NCBI RefSeq assembly: GCF_900116565.1
Contig: NZ_FPCJ01000001.1
Location: 1 to 64,000 of the forward strand
Origin: Thermoflavifilum thermophilum
GTDB taxonomy: Bacteria > Bacteroidota > Bacteroidia > Chitinophagales > Chitinophagaceae
Direction: 5' to 3'
DNA length: 64,000 nucleotides
This document shows, piece by piece, positions 45,797-54,778 of the stretch (positions within the stretch are counted from its first letter, which is position 1; each line of letters begins with the position of its first letter). The translations under genes were made by a program, and so were the position numbers. The notes below the pieces were generated by a model, which saw only the letters and a program-made list of their open reading frames with translations, ran no database searches and was not told where the DNA came from.

Positions 45797-46474
45797 CTAT
45801 TCAGCAGTGGAAGACATCAATGCTTCCCATTTGCCAACGAGATCTGATTTACCTATTTTTTTCAGGAATTCAACCATTACCTCTTTAATTGGAATCACCA
45901 CATCTTCAAATTCAAAATCATCCGGAAGATATTCTCCGAACTTGCCGTAGTGAGATTTGAGTTCTAAATTGAAATTCGGAAAGAAATCTATCATAAAGGG
46001 AAGTCTGATTTCGCTTTGAAAGTTTCTTTCTATAAATTGAGAATATTGGCTAGCCTCAGTATAAAATACCGCTTTGGCATCTTTGATACAGGAAAAATAC
46101 AGATTTCCGTTGTGGACATAAAAAAAGGGTATGTACAGATATTCATCTTTTATTGAGCAATTCCCAGGGTTATGATCAAAAATATGTTTGTTGATGTGTG
46201 CAAAAAAATCTTGCTGATAACGACGACTCGGCATGAGAGGCAAAATGCGGGAAAGCCTTTGCTTGTATTGTTCTTTCACATACCAGATCAAAAATTCCGG
46301 AAACTGACTGAAATAGGCTTTTGGGTCAACAATGTATTGTAAAACAGCAGCAATCTGAGGACCCAAGCGATCTTGATATTTGTCAATAAATTTCTTTAAA
46401 CAAGAAAGTTGAAATGAACAAGAAAAGTCAAGGAGGTCATCCATTTCAAAGGAGTCATCTAATTCAGGAAACAT
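45797..46474 (-). CDS. Hypothetical protein (tRNA-Lys-adjacent block, gene 2)
   Basis: 225 residues, soluble, with an acidic N-terminus (MFPELDDSFEMDDLLDF). Aromatic-rich middle: YFSQFPEFLIWYVKEQYKQR, YLYIPFFYVHNGNLYFSCI. The C-terminus contains FEDVVIPIKEVMVEFLKKIG. Possibly an alpha/beta fold; no motif I can name. It is AT-richer than the surrounding housekeeping genes by eye, which fits acquired DNA. Same strand as its two neighbours. Confidence 0.6.
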   Translation of the reverse strand: MFPELDDSFEMDDLLDFSCSFQLSCLKKFIDKYQDRLGPQIAAVLQYIVDPKAYFSQFPEFLIWYVKEQYKQRLSRILPLMPSRRYQQDFFAHINKHIFDHNPGNCSIKDEYLYIPFFYVHNGNLYFSCIKDAKAVFYTEASQYSQFIERNFQSEIRLPFMIDFFPNFNLELKSHYGKFGEYLPDDFEFEDVVIPIKEVMVEFLKKIGKSDLVGKWEALMSSTAE

Positions 46475-46533
46475 ATGGGTATCAGTTTAAAATGCGATTG
46501 AAATATAAGTTCTGTCAAAAAACATCTGAAAGG

Positions 46534-46857
46534 TCAATCCCATACCCATCTGTTGATGCCGGTAACCGGATCATATTCCAACTGCTGAACCACTTCATAT
46601 TTGCCGGGTAATAGGACGATATCGCCGTGTTCACCAGTAGCTATTTCCTGACCTGTCAATACATAAGCCTGCTCGTGCAAATGCCTGATTACGGCTGGTC
46701 TTCGCCGGGTGCTGCGGACATAGGATTTGCCTTTACGGCTGATGAATTTGCCCTTCACCAATACATGGGCGTGTCCCGAAACTTCGCCGCGGGCGAGGAT
46801 ACGCATTTTTCTTTTCCTGATTGCAAACGTTTTGAGGAAATTGAACAGTGAAGCCAT
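46534..46857 (-). CDS. Small basic conserved hypothetical protein (tRNA-Lys-adjacent block, gene 1)
   Basis: 107 residues from ATG 46857. The frame extends 60 codons upstream to 47037, but that part covers the terminator hairpin at 46957-46999 and is rejected. Seen: a basic start (FLKTFAIRKRKMRILARG), then a beta-rich core GHAHVLVKGKFISRKGKSYV, HLHEQAYVLTGQEIATGEHG and IVLLPGKYEVVQQLEYDPVT ending in Trp/Asp. A Gly-His, HEQ.., GKY(E/R)VVQQ.EY pattern occurs in small conserved proteins of unknown function, but I recall no named function. Confidence 0.55.
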   Translation of the reverse strand: MASLFNFLKTFAIRKRKMRILARGEVSGHAHVLVKGKFISRKGKSYVRSTRRRPAVIRHLHEQAYVLTGQEIATGEHGDIVLLPGKYEVVQQLEYDPVTGINRWVWD

Positions 46858-46956
46858 AAGAGAACGATTTATTGTTTTTGAATGATGTGTGCCCAGGCTA
46901 TTGAAAATTGGAAGACAACAAGCACAAAAAAGAGCATAAACGTGCCTGAATTCCAT

Positions 46957-46999
46957 AAAAAAATTTTCTGTACAGCCATTATGCTGCACAGAAAATTTT
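46957..46999 (-). terminator. Intrinsic terminator of the Old Yellow Enzyme gene
   Basis: A 12-bp stem AAAATTTTCTGT/ACAGAAAATTTT plus, after one mismatch, CAGC/GCTG (46960-46999) with a 6-nt loop is followed on the minus strand by a T run (complement of 46957-46963). It lies about 50 bp after the 47050 stop. Confidence 0.85.
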
Positions 47000-47049
47000 A
47001 TGGCACATGGATTGATAGCCGAGAAATCAGCCTGCAATTTTTCCCCGCC

Positions 47050-48129
47050 TTATCGGGCTACGGGTTGGGGTTTGGCGCGGAGGTATTGCACGGGCCAGGG
47101 AATATCGGCCCCCAATTCGATAGCGGCATGCAAGGCAAAGTACGGATCACGCAACATTTGACGAGCCATGATAATGAGATCGGCCTGTTGTTGTTGCAGA
47201 ATGTTTTCGGCCTGGAGGGCTTCCGTGATCAGGCCAACAGCTCCTGTGGCAATGCCGGCTTCTTTGCGGATGCGCTCCGCAAAAGGCACCTGATAGCCGG
47301 GCTCTGCGGGCACCTGCGCATAAGGCACCAATCCACCGGAAGAACAATCAATTAGGTCAACACCTCTTTTCTTCAGCTCTTTAGCCAACCACACACAATC
47401 TTCCACCTGCACACCTCCATCCACCCAATCGGTGCATGAAAGCCGCACAAACAAAGGATAGGCATCGGGCCACACCTGCCGCACGGCTTCCGTCACCTGA
47501 AGCAGCAGCCGGGCGCGATTTTCCCTTGAGCCTCCATAGGCATCGGTGCGATGATTGCTAAGCGGCGAAAAAAACTCATGCAGCAAGTAACCATGAGCAC
47601 CATGAATTTCTACAATCTGAAAGCCGGCCTCCAGTGCCCGTTTGGCAGCATCCACAAAATCGTGAATGACTTTTTCAATACCCTTTTCATCCAATGCCAG
47701 CGGTGGTCTTTCTCCTTCCCTGAATGGGATGGCACTGGGTGCTACGGTTTGCCAGCCTCCGTTTTCAGGTGCCAGCTGATGACCGCCTTCCCAGGGACGT
47801 GCCGTACTGGCTTTGCGACCGGCATGAGCGAGCTGAATGGCTGGAACGGCACCTTGTGATTTGATAAAATCGGTGATCTGCCTGAGTTTGGGGATGTGCT
47901 CATCTTTCCACAAACCCAGGTCGTGCGGTGTAATGCGGCCTTCCGGAGAAACAGCCGTTGCCTCCACACACACAATACCCGCCCCACCTACAGCGCGGCT
48001 GCCTAAATGCACCAGATGCCAGTCGGTGGCATACCCATCTTCACTGGAATACTGACACATAGGCGAAACCATGATGCGGTTGCGAATTTGTAAATTCCTG
48101 CATGAAAATGATTTAAATAACATGCTCAT
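47050..48129 (-). CDS. Old Yellow Enzyme family NADH:flavin oxidoreductase (YqjM/NamA-like)
   Basis: 359 residues. FMN-binding barrel of the thermophilic-like/YqjM class. Seen: NRIMVSPMCQYSSEDGYATDWH (Cys in the YqjM position), GGAGIVCVEATAVSPEGRIT, PAIQLAHAGRKAS, GFQIVEIHGAHGYLLHEFFSP and PLFVRLSCTDWV. The C-terminal GLI...ADLIIMARQMLRDPYFAL binds FMN phosphate. It reduces activated C=C bonds of alpha,beta-unsaturated carbonyls; natural substrate uncertain. Transcribed alone, ending at the strong hairpin at 46957. Confidence 0.92.
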   Translation of the reverse strand: MSMLFKSFSCRNLQIRNRIMVSPMCQYSSEDGYATDWHLVHLGSRAVGGAGIVCVEATAVSPEGRITPHDLGLWKDEHIPKLRQITDFIKSQGAVPAIQLAHAGRKASTARPWEGGHQLAPENGGWQTVAPSAIPFREGERPPLALDEKGIEKVIHDFVDAAKRALEAGFQIVEIHGAHGYLLHEFFSPLSNHRTDAYGGSRENRARLLLQVTEAVRQVWPDAYPLFVRLSCTDWVDGGVQVEDCVWLAKELKKRGVDLIDCSSGGLVPYAQVPAEPGYQVPFAERIRKEAGIATGAVGLITEALQAENILQQQQADLIIMARQMLRDPYFALHAAIELGADIPWPVQYLRAKPQPVAR

Positions 48130-48213
48130 TGGATATGTGTTTTAGGTTTGGCAAAATAAAACCACAGAACAGGAAATGCAGTTATGAAACTGTAAAATTT
48201 GTTATCACAAATT

Positions 48214-50421
48214 TTATTGTACGATAATCACCTCCCAATCTTCTGGCTTTTCCATGAATTGAATCCCTACCGCATCATTGGCCTGATAGCGATATACTGT
48301 GAAACTGCACACTTGTTGTTTAGTAAGAGGCAAATGCCGAATGCGTACGTTGTTTAAATATTCCGGTAAAACTGGCTTGTGAAAATACAAGCGCTTGGCG
48401 GGAGCATGAATTTCGATGTGGAGCATTGCTTGAACCAATAGAAATACGGCAGCAACCGACCAGGCCTGTGGTGAACAGGCTACGGGGTAGGCTGTGGGCC
48501 CTTCACCTTTGCGCCGCTCAAATCCGCAGAACAGTTCTGGCAGCCTTTGCAGCTCAATAAATAAAGAAGCATCAAACAATCCGGTCAACAAGGCCAGCAT
48601 CTGCTGCTGGTGGCCATAACGCGCCAGTCCTTTAGCAATAAGGGCTACATCGTGCGGCCATACCGAGCCGTTGTGATACGACATAGGATTGTAGCGGACT
48701 TCCTTGCTTGATAGGGTGCGAATGCCCCAGCCACTGAACATATCAGGCTGCAAAAGCCGCTTTGCGAGCACAGCTGCCTTTTCCGGATCAGCAATGCCTG
48801 TAAAAAGCACCTGGCCGGCATTGGAGCTCATGACCCTGCAGGGCTTCTTATCAGCATCCAACGCCAGCACATAGGCCTGCATGGCATCATCCCAGAAGCG
48901 TTCATTGAATTGTTTTTTCAGTTGCGTAGCTTTATTCTCCCAGGTCTCTGCCAGGTGCGGTTGCTGCATCAGGTGCGCCAGCCGGGCGGCCGACTGAAAA
49001 GCAGCGTATGCATAGCCCTGCACCTCACATAGCGCAATAGGTGCCTGCGCCAGTTTCCCATCGGCATGCATGATGGCATCAAATGAATCCTTCCAGCCCT
49101 GATTGGAAAGGCCATGCTGATTTTGGGAAAAATATTCCAGAAAACCATCTCCATCCCGATCCCCATATTGCACAATCCATTCCATGGCACGCTGTATATG
49201 CGGCCAGAGTTTTTGCACGGCAGCCAGATCGGCCGTACGTTCATAATAAGCTCCGGCCAGCATTACGAACAATGGCGTCGCATCAATGGTACCATAATAA
49301 TGTTGAAAAGGTACCTCATGCAAATTCACCATTTCCCCATGTCGCATCTCATGCAGAATCTTACCCGGCTCAGCTTCGGTGGCTTTATCAAAGGCATCGG
49401 CCTGATGGGCTGCCAGAAAAAACAATACATCCCTGGATAATTCCGGAAGCAGCCACAGTGTTTCATAGGCAGTAATCAATCCATCCCTCCCGAAAGCCGT
49501 ATTGTACCAGGGCACACCTGCGTATGGATATTTCCCGTGCGGAGTATTTGCCGTCAGGGAAACCAAATCTGTTTTAGAGCGATTGATCCAATTGTTAAAC
49601 TGTTCATTGGAAGTGAAAATTTCAGGAAAACTTTCGCGTACTTCCTGCAGCTGCAATTGCAGATGTTTGAGGGCTTTCCCGTGATCGGTGCCAATTCTTT
49701 GCAGGGAATCCTCGCGAAAAGAGATGTTATATTCCAGCACGTGTGGCCGGCCGGGTTGCAGGGTCAATGGAAACACTGCAGCCACGGGCTCGTGCAGCTG
49801 CAGTTGGGGCACATTTTTTTTAAAATCAATGATGGCATACCGGCGAATCTTATCCAGGCCTTCATATCCCAAAATAAGCTGATGCGGTTCCGGTGAAAAT
49901 GGCGCCAGGAGCTTACCTCTTGCCTGCCGCTTCAGGCCCCGCACTTCAAAAATATCCCTGAAATCGCCGCTAAACGAAAGAATACACACCAGGCTGCAGA
50001 CCTGATGATGATAATTCATGAACTCGAGCTTTTCATAAAAAATACCGTTCCGGATAAACTGGCTGCGACGAATGTGGATGGAACCCTTGGGGATCCGATA
50101 ACCCGCCTCGTCGTGCAGCTCCTGATTGGTGAGATCCACAGACAAACTCTCATTTTCTTCCCGCACAGTAGAGCTAAGCAACAAGGGTCGGGTATCGTTC
50201 AATTGCAACTGAAGATGATGAATGTATCGGGTATCCCGATGGTACAAACCGTGAATGCCATCGGGCAATGGCAACACATCTCCCCAACGGTCAAAAATGC
50301 CGAAAGTATCGGTGCGGTTCAATACTTTCACGCGATCGTCGGCATAGGTAGTAGCGGTCAGAATCGCGTATTTGCTTGCCGATTCCTGTTCGTTGACCAG
50401 ATTTTTTTCTGCCTGATTCAT
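48214..50421 (-). CDS. Glycogen debranching-type amylo-alpha-1,6-glucosidase
   Basis: 735 residues. N-terminal beta-sandwich of the bacterial GDE type: VKVLNRTDTFGIFDRWGDVLP, GIHGLYHRDTRYIHHLQLQL and LTNQELHDEAGYRIPKGSIH. The C-terminal (alpha/alpha)6 catalytic domain carries PYAGVPWYNTAFGRDGLITAYETLW, GDRDGDGFLEYFSQNQHGLSNQGWKDS and NPMSYHNGSVWPHDVALIAKGLARYG. Asp/Glu in GRDGL and DRDGDGFLEY are likely active-site residues. It probably acts on alpha-glucan side chains or trehalose-like compounds in the cytosol. Follows the GT4 gene by 63 bp; the pair likely works in the same glycan or compatible-solute route. Confidence 0.87.
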   Translation of the reverse strand: MNQAEKNLVNEQESASKYAILTATTYADDRVKVLNRTDTFGIFDRWGDVLPLPDGIHGLYHRDTRYIHHLQLQLNDTRPLLLSSTVREENESLSVDLTNQELHDEAGYRIPKGSIHIRRSQFIRNGIFYEKLEFMNYHHQVCSLVCILSFSGDFRDIFEVRGLKRQARGKLLAPFSPEPHQLILGYEGLDKIRRYAIIDFKKNVPQLQLHEPVAAVFPLTLQPGRPHVLEYNISFREDSLQRIGTDHGKALKHLQLQLQEVRESFPEIFTSNEQFNNWINRSKTDLVSLTANTPHGKYPYAGVPWYNTAFGRDGLITAYETLWLLPELSRDVLFFLAAHQADAFDKATEAEPGKILHEMRHGEMVNLHEVPFQHYYGTIDATPLFVMLAGAYYERTADLAAVQKLWPHIQRAMEWIVQYGDRDGDGFLEYFSQNQHGLSNQGWKDSFDAIMHADGKLAQAPIALCEVQGYAYAAFQSAARLAHLMQQPHLAETWENKATQLKKQFNERFWDDAMQAYVLALDADKKPCRVMSSNAGQVLFTGIADPEKAAVLAKRLLQPDMFSGWGIRTLSSKEVRYNPMSYHNGSVWPHDVALIAKGLARYGHQQQMLALLTGLFDASLFIELQRLPELFCGFERRKGEGPTAYPVACSPQAWSVAAVFLLVQAMLHIEIHAPAKRLYFHKPVLPEYLNNVRIRHLPLTKQQVCSFTVYRYQANDAVGIQFMEKPEDWEVIIVQ

Positions 50422-50484
50422 ACCTTCAGTTTCATGCTCTGCAATCCGTTGAAAGCTAAAGTGAATAGTGAGATGCTGTTTGCA

Positions 50485-51585
50485 TCAAGCTGATTGCAAC
50501 TGCAAATTTTTTTCCGGCTGTGCCGATGCCGGGAATATCCTGCGTTCTGCCGGTTTGTGTCCGCACAGCTGATGATAAACTTGCAGGTAATTTTCAGCCA
50601 TGATATCGGAAGTAAAGCGGGATTCAAACACCCTCCTGATTTGTGTACGATCCAGTAAATCTATATTTCGCAAAGCTTCCACGGCTTCTTCTACATGTTG
50701 TACAATAAATCCGCTTACTCCATGATCAATCACTTCTGGCACTGAACCCCGGTTAAATGCGATCACAGGTGTACCACAGGCCATCGCTTCAATCATCACC
50801 AGGCCAAATGGTTCAGGCCAATCAATGGGAAACAGCAAGGCTTTTGCTTTTCCCAAAAATTCGTTTTTATCCGCATCGCCAATTTCACCGATATAATGCA
50901 CATGCGGCAAGTCAAATAAATGCCTGATGGATTTTTCAAAATATTCTTCATCAGCCTTATCAATCTTGGCTGCAATGTAAATCGGATAGCCAGCCTGTGC
51001 TGCAATTTCAATAGCCAGATCAGCTCTTTTTTCGGGCGAAATTCTACCGATAAATGCCACATAACCTCCATCGCCTTTGCCCTGACGATACAAATCTCTT
51101 GGCAGACCATGATACACATTGCCTACCCAGCGTGCGAATGGCAATGGCTTGCGTTGAGAATAAGAAATAGAAATCACCGGCTGATGGGCAAAACGGCGAT
51201 ACACATACGGCAGATCAGGTAAATCCAATCGCCCGTGCAAGGTAGTGACATGGGGTTTGTGCAGCAGATCAGACAATGGAAAATGCAGATAATCGGTATG
51301 AAAATGAATGATATCAAACTCATGGGCACGCGCTGCCACTTCGGCCATCTGAATGATATGATGCGCCAAGGGATCTTTTACAGCAGGATTCAACCGAATA
51401 GCTTCTTCCAGATGGCTCACCAGTTCTGCCTTTGTATGAGAATCTCCGCTGGCAAACAAGGTTACCTGATGGCCTTTTGCAATCAAAGCATCTGTCAGAT
51501 AGGCCACAATGCGTTCCGTTCCGCCATACAGTTTAGGCGGCACAGATTCGTACAAAGGTGCAACCTGTGCAACGTGGAGTTTCAT
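50485..51585 (-). CDS. GT4-family glycosyltransferase
   Basis: 366 residues from ATG 51585; a TTG 24 bp upstream is unlikely. Retaining GT-B fold: N-terminal GGTERIVAYLTDALIAKGHQVTLFASGDS, middle YVAFIGRISPEKRADLAIEIA, and the GT4 nucleotide-sugar signature PEPFGLVMIEAMACGTPVIAFNRGSVPEV. No membrane segment, so it acts in the cytosol or at the inner membrane face. The acceptor is unknown. It lies between an MscS channel gene and a debranching-type hydrolase gene on the same strand. Confidence 0.9.
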   Translation of the reverse strand: MKLHVAQVAPLYESVPPKLYGGTERIVAYLTDALIAKGHQVTLFASGDSHTKAELVSHLEEAIRLNPAVKDPLAHHIIQMAEVAARAHEFDIIHFHTDYLHFPLSDLLHKPHVTTLHGRLDLPDLPYVYRRFAHQPVISISYSQRKPLPFARWVGNVYHGLPRDLYRQGKGDGGYVAFIGRISPEKRADLAIEIAAQAGYPIYIAAKIDKADEEYFEKSIRHLFDLPHVHYIGEIGDADKNEFLGKAKALLFPIDWPEPFGLVMIEAMACGTPVIAFNRGSVPEVIDHGVSGFIVQHVEEAVEALRNIDLLDRTQIRRVFESRFTSDIMAENYLQVYHQLCGHKPAERRIFPASAQPEKNLQLQSA

Positions 51586-51668
51586 AAGATCTGTTTTTAA
51601 CCCAACCAAAAGAATGATAACAAAAGAGAAGGCTGTAGAGCTTTTTTCAAATCACATGCCAGCGGTGG

Positions 51669-52784
51669 TCAGGATGTCAATTTTTCAGCCGGTTTATCGG
51701 AAGCAGGCAAGGGATAGAGTTCGGCACGAGCGCGAGGCAAGCAATGCGGATATTGTTCCTGTAAAAAACGAATGATTTTTTCCCGGATATCACAGCGTAA
51801 ATCAAAAGTTTTGCTGGAATCTGAAGCACTCACCAGAATCCGGATCTGCATGGTATGTTCCGTTGTATCGGTTACCTGAACCAACTTCACTTTCCCATCC
51901 CAGAGCGGATGATTGATTAGCAAACGATCCAGCTCACTACGGATAGCCTCTACAGGCAAAGTATAATCGGCATAAATGAATACAGTACCAATGAGATCAG
52001 TGGATGTACGCGACCAGTTTTGAAAAGGTTTTTGTGTAAAATACGTGATGGGAAGCACCAGCCTGCGCAAATCCCATATCTTTACCACCACATAGGTCAG
52101 CGTAATTTCCTCAATTCTCCCCCATTCCCCTTCCACAACCACAATATCATCTATTCGCATCGGCTGTGCGAAAGCAATTTGCAAACCAGCCAATAAATTA
52201 GACAGCATATTTTGCGCTGCAAAACCAATGATGATGCTGCTTACACCCACGCCGGCCAGCAATCCCGTACCAATGTTGCGTACGCTTTTGAAACTAAGCA
52301 ATATGGCAGCAATAGCCAGCAGAATGATAATTACACTGAATACACGATGTAGAAACTGTAACTGGGTGTGAATCTTTCTGGCTTTGAAATTATCTGCTGC
52401 ATGCACATCAAACTTGTAACCCACATAAGCCTCCACCACTCGGAACCCATTGATAATAATCCAGGCCACAACGATGATAATGCCAATCTGAAGCACTTTA
52501 CCCACCGGATACCGATAATCATGCGGCATGTATAAAAACGGGAGAGATAACCTCACCAGCAGCAAAGGCAGAAAATAGGCAAAAGGACGACCGAGATAAC
52601 GGATAGCGGTTAAATAAAATGAAAACGGGGCCTCGCGGTTGGCCGTGCGCCTGAGGATCCAGCTGATGATTATTTTCAACAAAATTCCAAGCAATACAGC
52701 AATCAGCAACACCAGCACATCCCATGCCCAGTAAGGCAAATGCAAAGCCTGGCGCAGCTGCTCAATTGCTTGATCGAACAGCAT
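51669..52784 (-). CDS. MscS-family mechanosensitive channel
   Basis: 371 residues from ATG 52784 (AGAGAAG precedes it); the frame reaches ATG 52820 and 52844. Seen: about four to five membrane segments (VLVLLIAVLLGILLKIIISWIL, FLPLLLVRLSLPFLY, VLQIGIIIVVAWIIINGFRVV, VFSVIIILLAIAAILLSF). They are followed by the pore helix GLLAGVGVSSIIIGFAAQNMLSNLLAGLQIAF, the cytoplasmic beta-domain IDDIVVVEGEWGRIEEITLTYVVVKIWDLRRLVLPITYF, and an alpha/beta vestibule. Opens under membrane tension to release solutes on osmotic downshock. Opens the small operon with GT4 and debranching genes (83-bp gap). Confidence 0.92.
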   Translation of the reverse strand: MLFDQAIEQLRQALHLPYWAWDVLVLLIAVLLGILLKIIISWILRRTANREAPFSFYLTAIRYLGRPFAYFLPLLLVRLSLPFLYMPHDYRYPVGKVLQIGIIIVVAWIIINGFRVVEAYVGYKFDVHAADNFKARKIHTQLQFLHRVFSVIIILLAIAAILLSFKSVRNIGTGLLAGVGVSSIIIGFAAQNMLSNLLAGLQIAFAQPMRIDDIVVVEGEWGRIEEITLTYVVVKIWDLRRLVLPITYFTQKPFQNWSRTSTDLIGTVFIYADYTLPVEAIRSELDRLLINHPLWDGKVKLVQVTDTTEHTMQIRILVSASDSSKTFDLRCDIREKIIRFLQEQYPHCLPRARAELYPLPASDKPAEKLTS

Positions 52785-52952
52785 ATCTACTTCTCTGTCA
52801 GCAATAATTGTCAGCGACATATACCAAATGCTTTGCACATGCAAACTACAACAAGTTTCAGAGATTTTTCATATCCATCATCAGACCTCGCAAACAAAAA
52901 GGGTTTTGTATTTTTACGCTGTTGACATGCCCCATTAAAGTATCATTGCACC

Positions 52953-53441
52953 ATGATCAAACATATGGAAACGGCAGACATAAAGTTTATGAAAGAAGCT
53001 ATTGCCTGTGCACAGGAAGGCCTGCAAAAGCGGGCTGGTGGGCCATTTGGAGCGGTGATTGTAAAAGATCAGCAAATCATCGCACGGGGATATAACCGGG
53101 TGTTGATAGATCGTGATCCAACAGCTCATGCAGAAATGGTAGCCATTCGCGAAGCCTGCAGGAAGTTGCATGATTTTCAGCTGCACGGCTGTGATTTATA
53201 TACCACCTGCGAACCCTGTCCCATGTGTCTGGGCGCCATTTACTGGGCGCGACCCAAAAGAATTATTTTCGCCTGTACCCGTGAAGACGCAGCACGCATT
53301 CAATTTGATGATGCATTTATTTATGAAGAAATTCAAAAGCCTATAGATAAGCGGACTATCCCCATGATCAGCCTGGGGCGGGATGAAGCAATAACGCTTT
53401 TTCATCAATGGGAACAAATGGAAGATAAAATCAGATATTGA
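52953..53441 (+). CDS. Nucleoside deaminase (guanine deaminase-like)
   Basis: 162 residues, cytidine-deaminase fold. Seen: FMKEAIACAQEGLQKRAGGPFGAVIVKDQ, the zinc/catalytic motif TAHAEMVAIREAC, and TTCEPCPMCLGAIYWA with the two zinc cysteines. The C-terminal region (IQFDDAFIYEEIQKPIDKRTIP...FHQWEQM) is the swapped tail typical of GuaD guanine deaminases rather than of TadA. It likely converts guanine to xanthine in purine salvage. ATG 52953 or Met 5 may start. Convergent with hemH, 45 bp apart. Confidence 0.85.
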   Translation: MIKHMETADIKFMKEAIACAQEGLQKRAGGPFGAVIVKDQQIIARGYNRVLIDRDPTAHAEMVAIREACRKLHDFQLHGCDLYTTCEPCPMCLGAIYWARPKRIIFACTREDAARIQFDDAFIYEEIQKPIDKRTIPMISLGRDEAITLFHQWEQMEDKIRY

Positions 53442-53486
53442 TCATCCTCTTAGGCATGCATATCCTATAACTATCTGTGATCAGCT

Positions 53487-54566
53487 TTATACCGCTTGTT
53501 TAATTGGCTGCGCATTCCATAACATCGTCTGATCACCTGATACAAACTGATCAATCCATTTCTGCAGCAAAGCTATCCACGAAGGAATGGTATTCAGACA
53601 GGGAATCATTTCAAATGATTCACCGCCACTTTCCAAAAACGTTTTTCTTCCTTCCTGATCAATTTCTTCTAAAGTTTCCAGGCAGTCTGAAACGAATGCT
53701 GGACAAACCACCAGCAGCCGCTTTTTCCCTTCAGCCGGCAATTGCTGCAAACGTTGGGCGGTGTATGGCTTTAACCATGGATCCCTGCCCAATCTGGACT
53801 GAAAACTTAATTCATACTGATCAGTTCCCAATCCCAGCCGATGCGCCACCAGCCTGGTTGTAACCATTACCTGATGACGATAGCAAAAAGCATGTGCGGG
53901 AGATGGCACCTCACAACAATCTGTTCGTTGCAAACAGTGTTGCTTTGTAATATCTGATTTGCGAATATGTCGCTCGGGCACGCCATGGTAGCTGAAAAGC
54001 AAATGATAATCCGGTTTAAGAAAATTCTGGATATGTGCACTCAATACCTGAATATAATCTGCATCATCATAAAAAGGCTTCAATACAGCTAACCGAAACG
54101 GATAGCGTTTTTTGCGATGCCAGTGCTGAGCATACACCACAGCGGTTTCATAGGATGACATGGCATAATGGGGATAAAGCGGAATGAGCAAAACTTCCTG
54201 CAGATTGGGATATTGCTGTGCAAGGGTATCCATAGCCACATCGGGCCGGGGCATGCCATATCGCATGCACCATTGCACGGGCACATGCACACGGGCCGAC
54301 AATGCAGCAACCAATTGTTTGGTTATCACAATAAGCGGTGAGCCTTCTTCCCACCAGATGCGGCCGTAAGCTTCAGCCGAACGCGGCGCACGGAAAGGCA
54401 CAATGATACCATCCACTAACAGTTTTCTGAACAGATACGGATAATCTATAACCCGCTTATCCATCAGAAATTCATGCAAATAGGTTTTTACGTCCTTCAC
54501 CTGCAAAGACGATGGCGAACCTAAATTCATCAGCAATACTGCCCGTGTAACAGATGTATCGGCCAT
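53487..54566 (-). CDS. hemH: Ferrochelatase
   Basis: 359 residues. Inserts Fe2+ into protoporphyrin IX, the last step of heme b synthesis. Seen: VLLMNLGSPSSLQVKDVKTYLHEFLMD, the metal-site His194 in LLFSYHGVPERHIRKSD, YELSFQSRLGRDPWLKPYT and VVCPAFVSDCLETLEEI with the distal Glu. No iron-sulphur C-terminal cysteine cluster is evident. It is divergent from hemA, 212 bp apart, so one control region may serve both directions. Confidence 0.93.
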   Translation of the reverse strand: MADTSVTRAVLLMNLGSPSSLQVKDVKTYLHEFLMDKRVIDYPYLFRKLLVDGIIVPFRAPRSAEAYGRIWWEEGSPLIVITKQLVAALSARVHVPVQWCMRYGMPRPDVAMDTLAQQYPNLQEVLLIPLYPHYAMSSYETAVVYAQHWHRKKRYPFRLAVLKPFYDDADYIQVLSAHIQNFLKPDYHLLFSYHGVPERHIRKSDITKQHCLQRTDCCEVPSPAHAFCYRHQVMVTTRLVAHRLGLGTDQYELSFQSRLGRDPWLKPYTAQRLQQLPAEGKKRLLVVCPAFVSDCLETLEEIDQEGRKTFLESGGESFEMIPCLNTIPSWIALLQKWIDQFVSGDQTMLWNAQPIKQAV

Positions 54567-54745
54567 AACTCAGAAGTTTCAACGCACGAATTTAACATGC
54601 GATTTTGGTGATTCAATGATTTGTGAAACGAAAATCGCGGATCATTACCTGCATTTTGCTGCCCCGTGCGGTTGCGGCTGCATTTATTTTAGGAGAAATG
54701 ACAGCGTAATGACAGGTTAAACCCGATTTATCTGAAAGACGATTT

Positions 54746-54753
54746 TATTTTTG
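54746..54753 (+). promoter_or_regulatory. hemA promoter -7 box
   Basis: TATTTTTG matches TAnnTTTG, about 25 bp before the hemA ATG (54779), with an AGGAGAT between (about 54758-54764). TTTA (54727-54730) is a poor -33 candidate at 15 bp spacing. Confidence 0.5.
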
Positions 54754-54778
54754 CAACAGGAGATCAGAAGATTGTTGC

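Noticed and set aside
46858-47037. 60-codon N-terminal extension of the small basic protein
   Set aside because: It runs through the strong terminator hairpin at 46957-46999 belonging to the neighbouring gene, and the residues look non-coding.
48194-48215. AAAATTTG/CAAATTTT inverted repeat after the debranching-type gene
   Set aside because: Eight A/T-rich pairs overlapping the stop codon without a following T run; too weak to call a terminator.
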